Below are positions 42,497 to 51,526 of a DNA stretch of 64,000 bases, one piece after another. Under the pieces are notes generated by a model. That model did not search any database. It was not told the origin of the DNA and saw nothing but the letters and a program-made list of their open reading frames with translations. The translations under genes were made by a program, and so were the position numbers. The stretch's first letter is position 1. The number at the start of each line of letters is the position of its first letter. Source of the DNA: Prosthecobacter debontii (GTDB taxonomy: Bacteria > Verrucomicrobiota > Verrucomicrobiia > Verrucomicrobiales > Verrucomicrobiaceae); NCBI RefSeq assembly GCF_900167535.1, contig NZ_FUYE01000001.1:1-64000 (forward strand). The letters are read 5' to 3'.

Positions 42497-43417
42497 ATGC
42501 TCGACATCACAGGCAAGAAAATCGCCGTCCTTTTTGGCGGTCCGGGTAATGAACGCGAAGTGTCTAAAAAGACGGCGGAAAGCGTCGTCGCGGCTCTGAA
42601 AACGAAAGGAGCGGAGGTGGTGGAGGTGGATGTTCACGGGCCTGATTTCGTCGTGCCTGAGGGTGTCTTCATCGCCATGAACCTCATTCACGGCACCTTT
42701 GGTGAAGACGGACAGATTCAGGCGATTTTGGAAGAGCGCGGTATCCCCTATACCGGAGCTGGTGTGCAGAGCAGCCGCATTGCTTTCGACAAAGCTTTGA
42801 GCAAAGAGAAATTCATCGCCGCAGGGGTGCCTACGCCGCGCTCGCAGAACTACAAACTCGACGGCAGTGAGCCTCTGAGCATCACCATTCCTCTCGTTTC
42901 CAAGCCGCCTCGTGAAGGATCAAGCGTGGGCGTAAACATCTGCCGCACGGGAGAAGAGTGGGCCAAGGGGATCGAAGAAGCGCTTAAGTACGGAACGACC
43001 ACGTTGGTGGAGGAATTCATCGACGGAAAGGAACTGACGGTGGGCGTTTTGGGCGATCAAGTCCTGCCGATCATTCACATCGAGCCCGTCGAGGGCTTTT
43101 ACGATATCAACAACAAGTATCCATGGATGACGGGCACGGGCAAAACGCTCTACCATTGTCCGGCTGAACTGGATGAGGCCACCACCAAGCGGGTGCAGGA
43201 TGCAGCACTTGCAGCTTTCCAGTCCTGCGGCACCGAGGTTTATGGCCGTGTGGATGTGATGCTGAGAAACGACGGCGAACCCTTCGTTTTGGAGATCAAT
43301 ACGATTCCAGGCATGACGAGTAGCAGTCTCTTGCCCAAAGCAGCGGCGGCGGTGGGCATCGATTTCCCAGACCTGTGTGTGCGCATCATTGAGTTGTCTC
43401 TGGCGGCTCGCCCCTAA
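42497..43417 (+). CDS. ddl: D-alanine--D-alanine ligase
   Basis: A 306-residue ATP-grasp ligase that forms the D-Ala-D-Ala dipeptide of peptidoglycan precursors. N-terminal KKIAVLFGGPGNEREVSKKTA holds the E-x-x-S substrate motif, IHGTFGEDGQIQAILEERGIPYTGAGVQSSRIAFDKALSKE the central strand, and VSKPPREGSSVGV the ATP-grasp lysine region. FVLEINTIPGMTSSSLLPKAA is the metal-binding loop. ATG 42497 gives the family N-terminus. It heads a cell-wall/division cluster followed by ftsQ, ftsA and ftsZ, although a hairpin with a T-run at 43423-43469 separates it from ftsQ. Confidence 0.93.
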   Translation: MLDITGKKIAVLFGGPGNEREVSKKTAESVVAALKTKGAEVVEVDVHGPDFVVPEGVFIAMNLIHGTFGEDGQIQAILEERGIPYTGAGVQSSRIAFDKALSKEKFIAAGVPTPRSQNYKLDGSEPLSITIPLVSKPPREGSSVGVNICRTGEEWAKGIEEALKYGTTTLVEEFIDGKELTVGVLGDQVLPIIHIEPVEGFYDINNKYPWMTGTGKTLYHCPAELDEATTKRVQDAALAAFQSCGTEVYGRVDVMLRNDGEPFVLEINTIPGMTSSSLLPKAAAAVGIDFPDLCVRIIELSLAARP

Positions 43418-43422
43418 CCTCA

Positions 43423-43469
43423 GGAAAACTTCGCGGTTTTGTAGGAAAACCCGCAAGAGTTCCTTTTTT
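43423..43469 (+). terminator. Terminator-like hairpin after ddl
   Basis: A long imperfect stem (GGAA...CTTCGCGGTTTT against AAAACCCGC...GAGTTCC) is followed directly by six T at 43464-43469. This suggests that ftsQAZ uses its own promoter in the 92 bp between the hairpin and ftsQ, or partial read-through. Confidence 0.6.
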
Positions 43470-43561
43470 CTGGAAAATTCATGGCATTTAGAGACTGTTT
43501 CGGGTATTTAAGATAAGCTAAACATCAAGATCTTTGTGATTTTGGCGAGCAGCTCCCGAAC

Positions 43562-44551
43562 ATGGTCACTCCCAAAAATGCTTCTGCTGCGGCTTCGAAG
43601 CCGAAACGCCCTGCTAAAAAGCGGCGGGTTCAGGCTGCTGTGACGACCGTGGAAGTGTGCTTGAATGTGGACTCCCCCAAGATCCGCGAGATGGAAAAAA
43701 AAGCCGCCCAGCGTCGTGGTTTTAAATGGGCTTTGGGGCTGATCATCATCATCTGCTTTTTAGCTTTGCTGAAAGTGACGGTGCAGGAGGCCATTCTGAA
43801 AAATCCCCAGTTTGCTTTGCGGGATGTGGCAGTTCAGACCACCGGTCCTTTGACCGTCGAAAAGATCGTCCGAGCCACCCAACTGACTCAGGGAGAAAAT
43901 CTGCTGACGATCAACATGCGAGCCCTGCACACGCGGCTGCGCCAGCTTCCTCCGGTGAAGGACGTGTCGATCGAGCGGGATTTTGATGCGGGTCTGATGA
44001 CCCTTCGCATCAGCCAACGCCTACCTGTCGCTTGGCTGGATTGTGCCAAGCTGGGCATGATCGCAGGTAGGCCAGAGGTGGGTTATCTGTTGGATCATGA
44101 TGCGGTGCCTTTTCCGTGTGATGTGGTCTCCGAGGCGCTCGCCGGTCTTCCGGTGATTCGTTACCCAGGACTAGCCCAGAAAACGGCCGGGGTGGCGCTT
44201 CAGGATTTGCAACTGACAGCCGCACTGACGCTGTTGAAGGAACTCGAATCCCGCTTTGAAAACGGTCAGCCCCAGGTTCGCATCATCGAGATTCAGACGC
44301 CGTATTCCATGGTGGCATCCTTCACGGACAAATCAGAAATCACTTTCGGCGTGGATGATTTGGATGTGCAACTCGCCCGCTTGGATCGTGTGAGGATCGA
44401 AGCTCGGCAGCGTGGCTGGGAGATCGAAAGCTTGAATCTTCTCGCCCGTCAAAACGTCCCAATCACTTTTCGCCAACCCCCGGACCTCGCTGGCCTTCAG
44501 CCCGAGCCGACCGTGCCCGTTTCCCTCCCCAAAACCCCCTCTGTTCGTTGA
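43562..44551 (+). CDS. ftsQ: Cell-division protein FtsQ-like
   Basis: A 329-residue bitopic membrane protein. The cytoplasmic N-terminus is basic and Lys-rich (KPKRPAKKRRVQ), one transmembrane helix lies at ~57-75 (WALGLIIIICFLALLKV), and a POTRA-like domain (FALRDVAVQTTGPLTVEKIVRATQLTQGENLLTINMRALHTRLRQLPPVKDVSIER) is followed by the FtsQ beta domain. This is the usual architecture of the divisome protein linking FtsB/FtsL to early ring proteins. Sequence is divergent, but position directly before ftsA and the domain order make the call strong. Its stop is 6 bp before ftsA. Confidence 0.85.
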   Translation: MVTPKNASAAASKPKRPAKKRRVQAAVTTVEVCLNVDSPKIREMEKKAAQRRGFKWALGLIIIICFLALLKVTVQEAILKNPQFALRDVAVQTTGPLTVEKIVRATQLTQGENLLTINMRALHTRLRQLPPVKDVSIERDFDAGLMTLRISQRLPVAWLDCAKLGMIAGRPEVGYLLDHDAVPFPCDVVSEALAGLPVIRYPGLAQKTAGVALQDLQLTAALTLLKELESRFENGQPQVRIIEIQTPYSMVASFTDKSEITFGVDDLDVQLARLDRVRIEARQRGWEIESLNLLARQNVPITFRQPPDLAGLQPEPTVPVSLPKTPSVR

Positions 44552-44557
44552 CCTACT

Positions 44558-45772
44558 ATGGCGAAGACCACCATCTATGCAGGCCTGGAAATCGGCACCA
44601 GCAAGATCTGCGTCGTCGTCGGCGAGGCAAAGCGTGATGGCACCATCAAGATTCTGGGTGTCGGCACGGCCCCTTCCCGCGGCGTTCGCAAAGGCGAAAT
44701 CGTGGACTTTGATACAGTCCATACCTGTCTGAATGATGCCCTCGTGCGGGCTGAGGATTATAGCGATGTGATGATCCGCAATGTCTTCCTGGGCGTTAGT
44801 GGTGGACACATCGAGAGCGTGAATAACCGGGGATGTTACCGGCTGCCAGCCGATCAATCGGAAATCACCGAAGATGATGTGGAAGAGGTGAAGGAGATTG
44901 CTCGGAATGTGCCTGCGCCTCAGGACAGCATCTCCATGCACAGCGTGACCCGCCAATACATCGTGGATGGAGTCGAGGCCGTGCGACAGCCGATCGGCCG
45001 CCAAGCCCGCCAACTGGAGGCGGACTATCACATTGTCCATGGCAGTCTGCCGCGGATTCAGAATTCGATCAAATGCGTCAAAGAAGTGCCTTTGGAAGTC
45101 GAAGACGTGGTCTTCAACGGTATCGCCGCAGCCCAAGTCGTCTTGAATCGCGAAGCGAAGCGGGAAGGGGCTTTGATGATCGATTTAGGCGGAGGCACGG
45201 CTGACTTTGTGCTGTATGAAGATGGCATGCTCACCATCTCAGGCTGCGTGCCACTGGGCGGAGATCACATTAGCCAAGATATTGCCATGGCTCTCCAGAT
45301 CCCCCACGGCAGAGCTGAGGCCCTGAAAATCACTGAAGGAAGCTGCGTGTATGAAGACGTCCCGCCTGGGGACATGGTGCGTGTGGAGGACGACACGGGC
45401 TATGTGCTGGGCGAGGTGGAGCGCGCTTTCCTGAATGAGGTGATCTACCTGCGAGTGAGAGAAATCTTGGAGCAGGTTCACCAGAGGTGTGAGGGGCACA
45501 TCGGGCGTCTTGCAGCAGGAGTTTATCTCACAGGTGGCTCTAGCCTGCTAAAAGGTATTGACGTAGTGGCCCGGGAAGTGTTTGGAATGAAGGTAACGCG
45601 GGCCGGGTCAGCTCCCGTCAGTGGCGTCACTGCCACTTTCGAGAATCCTCAATTCTCCGCGCCCATCGGTCTCATTCGCTATGCGCAGATCTTGGATCAA
45701 GAAAAGCCATTCCTCTCCCCGCTTAAACGGCTGGCGCATCGGATGGCTGACCTCTTGTCCGTGGCCATCTGA
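44558..45772 (+). CDS. ftsA: Cell-division protein FtsA
   Basis: A 404-residue actin-like ATPase that tethers the Z-ring to the membrane. Phosphate-1 is YAGLEIGTSKICVVVGE (~6-22), phosphate-2 is LMIDLGGGTADFVLYEDG (~207-224), and the adenosine region is GVYLTGGSSLLKGID (~320-334). The 1C domain lies between 85 and 165. The C-terminus (LSPLKRLAHRMADLLSVAI) is a probable amphipathic membrane-binding helix, as in other FtsA. It starts 6 bp after ftsQ and ends 61 bp before ftsZ. Confidence 0.92.
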   Translation: MAKTTIYAGLEIGTSKICVVVGEAKRDGTIKILGVGTAPSRGVRKGEIVDFDTVHTCLNDALVRAEDYSDVMIRNVFLGVSGGHIESVNNRGCYRLPADQSEITEDDVEEVKEIARNVPAPQDSISMHSVTRQYIVDGVEAVRQPIGRQARQLEADYHIVHGSLPRIQNSIKCVKEVPLEVEDVVFNGIAAAQVVLNREAKREGALMIDLGGGTADFVLYEDGMLTISGCVPLGGDHISQDIAMALQIPHGRAEALKITEGSCVYEDVPPGDMVRVEDDTGYVLGEVERAFLNEVIYLRVREILEQVHQRCEGHIGRLAAGVYLTGGSSLLKGIDVVAREVFGMKVTRAGSAPVSGVTATFENPQFSAPIGLIRYAQILDQEKPFLSPLKRLAHRMADLLSVAI

Positions 45773-45833
45773 CATAGCTTTTTTCTTTTCATCCCCCCTT
45801 TCGTTATAACCCTTCATTCATCCCATCCGTCCT

Positions 45834-47732
45834 ATGGTTGAATACGATCGCCAATCGCTGCGAGAAGAGCCCAATAAACCCGCCCTCCGCACCTGCATCG
45901 TCGGCATCGGCGGCGCGGGTAGCAATGTTCTGGATCGCATCACCCTGGACCGCACGGTGGATGCGCAATTGGTGTGCATGCATACGGATATTCGTGTGCT
46001 CGGTCATGCCATGGCACCCACGAAGATTCAGCTCGGGGCTGAACTCATGCGGGGCGTCGGTGCCGGTGGTGATCCCGACCTTGGGCGTGAAGCGGCCATG
46101 TACTCCCGGGATGAAATCCGGCAGGCCATTGAAGGGCACGACATCGTCTTCATCTGCGCCGGTCTTGGCGGAGGAACCGGGTCGGGTGCCGCGCCCGTGG
46201 TCGCAGAAATTGCCAAATCCACCAATTCTCTGGTTTATATCACGGCGACCATGCCTTTCAGCTTTGAAGGTCGCCGCCGTCTCAATCAGGCTGAGGAAGC
46301 TTTGCAGCAGCTTCAAAAGCGTGCGGATGCGCTCATCCTCTTTGAAAATAATCGCATGGGGGAACTGACCCTGCCGAAGGATGGTATTCAGAAAGCCTTT
46401 GCTCAGGCGGATCAACTGATCGCTCAGAGCTTGCGCGCTGTTTCCACCATCGTCAGCATGCCAGGTCTCGTGAAGCTAGGTCTGGATGACCTCACCAGTG
46501 CTCTTAGTACCTCGAATGGTCGTTGCTTGTTCGGCTTCGGTGAGGCCCGTGGTCAGAACCGTGGCACGGAAGCTCTCAAGCGTGCACTCAAAAGTCCGCT
46601 TATCGATCAAGGCCGTCTCCTGCACCAGACTAAGACCCTGCTTGTGCACATCGCTGGTGGGGAGACGCTCACGCTCATGGAGGTGGATGCCATCATGAAG
46701 CAATTGGGCCGCCATGTGCCAGACCATACGCACATCCTGTTCGGGGTGGCTGTGGACGCTAAACTGGGAGAAACCATTTCCGTCACACTCATCAGTTCCT
46801 TGGGCCTCGCTCAGCTGAACACCATTGCTGCGGCTGCGCCGCCTGCCAACATGCTGCCACTGACGGATCGCCCCATGCCCAGCATGGCCGATGCTGTCGC
46901 AGCCCCACCGGCTCCTGCGCCTGCACCGAAAGTTCGTGCCCCGGCTTCTCGCCCGACACCCCCTGTCGCTGCAGCTCCAGCCATGTCCCCGGCTGCTCCT
47001 GCCACATCGCCAAGCCCAGTTCGCGCCGGTCCTCCGCCTTTCGAAGACTCCATGGACATGTTGTTCAAGGAGGATGAAATCATCTCTCAATCTTCGCTGA
47101 CCCATTTGGAATCTCAGGGCAGTTATAAGGCCGAAGCGCCTGAGCTTTTCTCTGAAAGTTTCGCTCCTGCTCCCGCTGCTTCGGTTTCGGCCCCCGTGGC
47201 TCCTGCCTCGGTGGCAGCTTACACGACTGCTCCAGCCCACAACTCACCTTTCCCACCTGCGCCTGCGGCTGAGATGGTGCCTGAGCAGCCTCCGGTCGCC
47301 TACGAGGAAGAGGAGTATTACGAAGAAGAGACGCAAGTGGTGAGCAGCACCTATGAGCCGGAGCCTGAACCTCCTGCTCCCGAGCCAGCCCCAGCCCCGG
47401 CTCCTGTTGTGCGCGATCGTCCGCGCATCGAAGACTTTATCCAGGCTGCACCGCCTCCGCCTCCGCAGCCCCAGCAGCCCGTTTCTCGTCCTCCGACATC
47501 GCCTTTGGCTGCGGTCGTGGCACGTACCAATCTTCCGCCGGAAGACATGGCTTACGCACCACCGCCTAACATGGTGATGCCGAAGAAGCTGGCAGGTGAA
47601 GCTCAATCGGATCTGGGTTTCTCCAACCAAGATCGTGGGCGTTTCAAAGACACGGAGCCCGCGTTGGCCTCTGGGGGTGAAGACCTGGATGTGCCGACAT
47701 GGATGCGCCTGAAACGGAAGCTGAAGCGCTAG
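45834..47732 (+). CDS. ftsZ: Divergent, extended cell-division protein FtsZ
   Basis: A 632-residue tubulin-like GTPase; typical FtsZ is 350-420. The GTPase fold spans ~18-330: IVGIGGAGSNVLD (T1), MHTDIRVL (T2), GAGGDPDLGREAA (T3), FICAGLGGGTGSGAAP (T4 signature) and NNRMGEL (T6 region). In the T7 synergy loop, where NxDxxD is expected, residues 214-219 read KLGLDD, so the conserved Asn and first Asp are missing and only the last Asp is kept. Residues ~340-615 are an A/P/E-rich linker of about 280 residues. The final DVPTWMRLKRKLKR resembles a conserved C-terminal peptide with a basic tail. Located directly after ftsA. Confidence 0.93.
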   Translation: MVEYDRQSLREEPNKPALRTCIVGIGGAGSNVLDRITLDRTVDAQLVCMHTDIRVLGHAMAPTKIQLGAELMRGVGAGGDPDLGREAAMYSRDEIRQAIEGHDIVFICAGLGGGTGSGAAPVVAEIAKSTNSLVYITATMPFSFEGRRRLNQAEEALQQLQKRADALILFENNRMGELTLPKDGIQKAFAQADQLIAQSLRAVSTIVSMPGLVKLGLDDLTSALSTSNGRCLFGFGEARGQNRGTEALKRALKSPLIDQGRLLHQTKTLLVHIAGGETLTLMEVDAIMKQLGRHVPDHTHILFGVAVDAKLGETISVTLISSLGLAQLNTIAAAAPPANMLPLTDRPMPSMADAVAAPPAPAPAPKVRAPASRPTPPVAAAPAMSPAAPATSPSPVRAGPPPFEDSMDMLFKEDEIISQSSLTHLESQGSYKAEAPELFSESFAPAPAASVSAPVAPASVAAYTTAPAHNSPFPPAPAAEMVPEQPPVAYEEEEYYEEETQVVSSTYEPEPEPPAPEPAPAPAPVVRDRPRIEDFIQAAPPPPPQPQQPVSRPPTSPLAAVVARTNLPPEDMAYAPPPNMVMPKKLAGEAQSDLGFSNQDRGRFKDTEPALASGGEDLDVPTWMRLKRKLKR

Positions 47733-47747
47733 TAAGGCTCTCTCGGA

Positions 47748-48560
47748 ATGGCTTTGCCTGCGCTTGAGCAGCCTGCGGAATGTCGGCGTGAAAATGCGCG
47801 CCGATTCGTCGTCAGTTTGTTGCCGGGTACGGCTGTCGTCCTGCTTTTGACGTTCGGTCAATGGGGCTGGGCGGCTATCGTTTTTTGGACGGTTTTCGCC
47901 ATCATTGGTTATGGCAGCACCATTCCTTCATCGCGGTTGTTCGGGCCGCATGTCACGGAATTACCGGAGCCGCAGACGCAGCAAAATCAGGTCTGGATCA
48001 CCCTAGACGATGGGCCTGATCCAGTGATCACTCCTCTGCTTCTGGATATCTTGGATCGCCATCAAGCTAAGGCGGGTTTTTTCTTGATAGGAGATCGAGC
48101 TCAGAAGCACCCCGATCTCGTGCGGGAGATCGCCAAGCGTGGGCATTTGATTGGCAATCATAGCCAAACCCATCCATCCGCTAATTTTTGGATTTTGCGG
48201 CCCAAGCGGATGTGGGCGGAGGTGGCGGGTTGTCAAAAGACGCTCGGTGAGATTTTGGGAACGCCACCGACGTGGTTTCGCCCGCCTGTAGGGCATCACA
48301 ATCTGTTTCTGTCTCCCCCCTTGCGTGCGCTCGGCCTGACAATGGCCATTTGGAATTGCCGGGGCTTCGATGGCGTGATCCAAGATCCGGCTTTGATTCT
48401 GGAGTTAATCGGGAAGCAATTACGTCCCGGCTCCATCATCCTCTTGCATGACGCCGTGCCGAGTGGTCCTGACGTGTTGGAGTCCACTTTGAAGCTGATC
48501 CAGGCACGAGGATTGCATCCAGCTTTGCCTGAGATTGCATCCCCCGATACACGCGCCTAG
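47748..48560 (+). CDS. Membrane-anchored polysaccharide deacetylase (NodB homology)
   Basis: A 270-residue protein with one or two N-terminal membrane helices (~19-55) and a NodB-type carbohydrate esterase 4 domain. Motif 1 is TLDDGPD (Asp87, Asp88) and motif 2 GNHSQTHPS (zinc histidines, ~139-144). Motif 3 is FRPPVGHHN (~181) and motif 4/5 ILLHDA. Such enzymes remove N-acetyl groups from peptidoglycan, chitin oligomers or exopolysaccharide. The gene follows ftsZ by 15 bp and overlaps upstream codons of the next frame. Its location in the division cluster fits a peptidoglycan-related substrate, but this is inference. Confidence 0.88.
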   Translation: MALPALEQPAECRRENARRFVVSLLPGTAVVLLLTFGQWGWAAIVFWTVFAIIGYGSTIPSSRLFGPHVTELPEPQTQQNQVWITLDDGPDPVITPLLLDILDRHQAKAGFFLIGDRAQKHPDLVREIAKRGHLIGNHSQTHPSANFWILRPKRMWAEVAGCQKTLGEILGTPPTWFRPPVGHHNLFLSPPLRALGLTMAIWNCRGFDGVIQDPALILELIGKQLRPGSIILLHDAVPSGPDVLESTLKLIQARGLHPALPEIASPDTRA

Positions 48561-48573
48561 TCTGGCAGACTCT

Positions 48574-50577
48574 ATGAAGCGGACTCTTATCTTTGGCATT
48601 CCCCTGGTGGCGATTGGTGTCGCCTTCTGGGCGGTATGGCAGGTCCGCCAATTGCAGACACCTTCGGAAGCGGTCGTGATGATGTTACCCGACGGCATTC
48701 CTGCTCTAAATCCTTTTTTACCGACCTCGGAGGCAGAGCGGCAGTTGCTGGACCTTCTGCACGAGCCGCTGGTTCGGTTGGATGGACAGGGAAGGCTCAG
48801 CCCGGGGCTTGCCTCCACCTGGGGCTGGCACCAGCGGGTGAGTTGCATCTACGCGTCTTCCCAGGCTTTGCAGGCGGCTCAGAGAAGATTGGCTGAGGTT
48901 TCAGAGGAGTTGAGGCAGCTTTGGGGATTGGAGGAGGTGACCACGGAGGGGCAGATCTTGTCTCTACGCTTTGCCAGCCCAGCTAGCGCCCGGGTGGATG
49001 ATGCCTTGCAAGCCTTGAAAGAAGACCCGCCTCAGCCCTTGGCCTTTTTGCGAGTGGAGGGGTCTTCTCGACCTCTGCTGGAAGAGTTTTTTCAGTCGTC
49101 GGGTCGGGCTCTGCGTCTTTGGTTTGATACCAACGGCGCCTGCGAGGTAGTGACTTCTCGTTCACTCTATCAGCTCAGAGAGGCCGCTGCGGCTTTCTTT
49201 GCAGAGAAAAAACAAGAGACGCCCAAATTGACCGTCTTCGCTGAGGTGGCTGCTCTGGTGGAGCCCGTGCTGGACTTCGAATTGAATGTCAACCGGGCTA
49301 CCTGGGCGGATGGTTCACCAGTGACGGCTGCGGACGTGGATGCCACCGTTCAGCATGTGAACCGTGCGGGTTATCCCGTGGCGGGACGGGAGGGATTTCA
49401 GCACATTCAGTCCATCGCGGCGCAGGGCAGCCGTGGAGTGCGTGTCACTTATCGGCGCAGTTATGGCGCGGCTTTGGCCAGTTGGGTTGGGTTGCCGATT
49501 TTGCCTCAAAAATGGTTAGCCGCCTCGCAAGATGTTGAAGGGCCTCCGCCTGGGGCAGGGGCTTGGCAGATTCAGTCCCAGTCGAGCCGACAGCTTTCCC
49601 TAGTGCCGAAGACGGATGCTGAGGCTGCTACCGGAAGTTCGCTGCAGGTAATGGCGGCATCTCCGGCGCTTCAGGCTCGGGTGGCTCTGGCGGCGGGGGC
49701 CTTAGACATCGTCTGGCCGGGGAGTGATGGCGCTGAGCTGTATCAGGAATCTCTGCTGACCTTTCAACCTGCGCCGCCTCACAATCGTTTGTTAGCGCTA
49801 TGCAATGTCCGCTCGTCTCGCCTTTCCGAGTTGCCCGTGCGTGAGGCTTTGTTCTTGGGGTTGAATCGTCACGCTCTGCTTTCAGAAGGCGCAGATGGTG
49901 TGGCACGGCTGGCCGAGATGCTGTTTCCGCCGGGTTTGTGGCTTTCACCGGCCCCGGAACCGGCGGCGTATGATCTACAAGCCGCGCGGCAAAAGCTGGA
50001 GTCGGCGGGCTGGTTGCCGGATGTTACAGGCGTGGCGAAAAAGGGAGGTCAGGCTCTGAAGTTCAACCTCCTCGTTACGACGGGCAATCCCCAGCGTGAG
50101 CGTTTGGGCCGATTGATCGCCGAGCAGTGGGCGGAGTTGGGGGCACAAGTCACGGTGCAGCTCGTGGCTCCAGAGGATTTCGTGGGCGACCATTTAGCGC
50201 CAGGGAAGTTCGATGTGGCTCTGGTGGGGTTGGATTATGAATTGGCCTGGGATCAAACGGCGTTTTGGCACAGCGCGCAGATCGAGTCGGGTCTGAATTT
50301 CTCTCGGGTGGCCGATGCTCAGCTTGATCTTCTATTGGAAGCTTTGGCAGCGGAGTTTGATGCCAGTCAATTGCCGGCTCGCGCACAAGCGGTGCAAGAT
50401 CGACTCATGGCTCTCCGCCCCGCGTTACCGTTGATTGGTGATCTCCAGCAGATGGGCCTTCGCAAGAGCCGCTTTCCTCAGCTTGAGAAACCCGATCCGT
50501 ATCGCCCCATGACCTTGCGCGGTCTTTTGCGGGATAATGGCTCATCCAGCCTGCAAATGCGGCCGCCGGATGAATGA
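48574..50577 (+). CDS. Membrane-anchored family-5 (oligopeptide) binding protein with large insert
   Basis: A 667-residue protein. Instead of a cleaved signal or lipobox it begins with a membrane helix (MKRTLIFGIPLVAIGVAFWA, ~4-22). SBP_bac_5 features follow: LLDLLHEPLVRLDGQGRLSPGLASTWGW (~58-85) and RATWADGSPVTAADVDATVQHVN (~241-263), then GLNRHALLSEGADGVARLAEMLFPPGLWL and LEKPDPYRPM near the end. Between the first two blocks lie ~145 residues (~87-232) where usual members have about 25, an unusual insert with its own helices and strands. ATG 48574 is 13 bp after the deacetylase stop. It heads a three-gene transporter-like set. Confidence 0.8.
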   Translation: MKRTLIFGIPLVAIGVAFWAVWQVRQLQTPSEAVVMMLPDGIPALNPFLPTSEAERQLLDLLHEPLVRLDGQGRLSPGLASTWGWHQRVSCIYASSQALQAAQRRLAEVSEELRQLWGLEEVTTEGQILSLRFASPASARVDDALQALKEDPPQPLAFLRVEGSSRPLLEEFFQSSGRALRLWFDTNGACEVVTSRSLYQLREAAAAFFAEKKQETPKLTVFAEVAALVEPVLDFELNVNRATWADGSPVTAADVDATVQHVNRAGYPVAGREGFQHIQSIAAQGSRGVRVTYRRSYGAALASWVGLPILPQKWLAASQDVEGPPPGAGAWQIQSQSSRQLSLVPKTDAEAATGSSLQVMAASPALQARVALAAGALDIVWPGSDGAELYQESLLTFQPAPPHNRLLALCNVRSSRLSELPVREALFLGLNRHALLSEGADGVARLAEMLFPPGLWLSPAPEPAAYDLQAARQKLESAGWLPDVTGVAKKGGQALKFNLLVTTGNPQRERLGRLIAEQWAELGAQVTVQLVAPEDFVGDHLAPGKFDVALVGLDYELAWDQTAFWHSAQIESGLNFSRVADAQLDLLLEALAAEFDASQLPARAQAVQDRLMALRPALPLIGDLQQMGLRKSRFPQLEKPDPYRPMTLRGLLRDNGSSSLQMRPPDE

Positions 50578-50587
50578 TCTTTTCTGA

Positions 50588-51505
50588 ATGAATGCCTCTT
50601 TGCCATCCTTCCTGGTTAGCCTCATCCTCGTTTCGGGGGGGATGCTGCTGGGAGTGACGTCAGGGCTGGCGCTGGATCGGCTCACCCATTCCTGGCCGAG
50701 TTGGGCGCGACGCAGCTTGGCCGTCCTGGGCACAGGCGTGACCTTGATTCCTCTGGCCGCGTTGATCTGGTCCTTTATTGGCATCTGGACAGGCCAGTGG
50801 AGTCTCCCGGTCTCCAGCCTCATGCCGGAGCTCGGTCAGGCGGTCCCGGCCAGCTTCCAGGCGAGGCTGGCAGAGCGGATCTGGTGGTGGTTACCCCCGG
50901 TCTTTGCGGTCAGTCTGCCCGTCGCATTGCTGCTCTGGACCACTCGTGTTTACGGCTGGGGAGATGAGCAGGGGCAGGTGCGGCGGGCGGGTCTCGTGGG
51001 GCTCTTGCTTTTGCCGGTGGTGGAGGAGGTGTTTCAGATGCCTGGTGCCTTTGCCAGCCTCGTGCCGCTGCTGCATGGTCGGGGAGGGCAGTCGGCGTCG
51101 GTATTTCTCGCCCTCTTGCCGCTGATCGTTGGAGGCGCGCTTTGGTGTTGGGCCGTCTGGGCTTGGCCTTGGCAAACCGGTCCCTTTCAGTTGAGCAAGC
51201 GGGATCAGGTGAGGGAGGGGGCCGTGGTCATCGGCTTGAGTCCGGCTGAGGTCTGGCGTCGTTACGTGCTGCCGGTCCAGGTTCAGCGGGCTGTCGCCAT
51301 CCTTTGTTATGTCGTTGCTTGGGGCACCAGCCTATGGGCGGCCTATGGATGCCCGGGCAATGCCGCCCGTGGGCAGGACTTCCACACCGCCTACCGCGCC
51401 GCTTTGGCGGACCCTCTCACTCCCCTACAGACGGCGCTCCCGCTCACGCTTTGCGCCTTGTTTTTCTGGTTCTTGGGCCGCATGGTTCATCCGCGCCAGA
51501 GTTAA
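50588..51505 (+). CDS. Degenerate ABC-type permease-like membrane protein
   Basis: A 305-residue protein with about seven hydrophobic helices. The region REGAVVIGLSPAEVWRRYVLPVQVQRAVAIL (~211-241) is a recognisable EAA loop (E-G/A-A-x3-G-x-S-P), the coupling site that binds the ATPase in ABC importers. The N-terminal half (LVSGGMLLGVTSGLALDRL, LSVLGTGVTLIPLAALIWSF-like) does not match OppB or OppC. It therefore looks like a highly diverged permease subunit, sitting between an oligopeptide-binding protein and an OppD ATPase. Whether it forms a channel with the 26-kb permeases is unknown. Confidence 0.65.
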   Translation: MNASLPSFLVSLILVSGGMLLGVTSGLALDRLTHSWPSWARRSLAVLGTGVTLIPLAALIWSFIGIWTGQWSLPVSSLMPELGQAVPASFQARLAERIWWWLPPVFAVSLPVALLLWTTRVYGWGDEQGQVRRAGLVGLLLLPVVEEVFQMPGAFASLVPLLHGRGGQSASVFLALLPLIVGGALWCWAVWAWPWQTGPFQLSKRDQVREGAVVIGLSPAEVWRRYVLPVQVQRAVAILCYVVAWGTSLWAAYGCPGNAARGQDFHTAYRAALADPLTPLQTALPLTLCALFFWFLGRMVHPRQS

Positions 51506-51526
51506 AACCCTCTCGCTTCATTACCC

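Noticed and set aside
44333-45136. A 267-codon open frame on the minus strand
   Set aside because: Antisense to ftsQ/ftsA, which have full motif sets.
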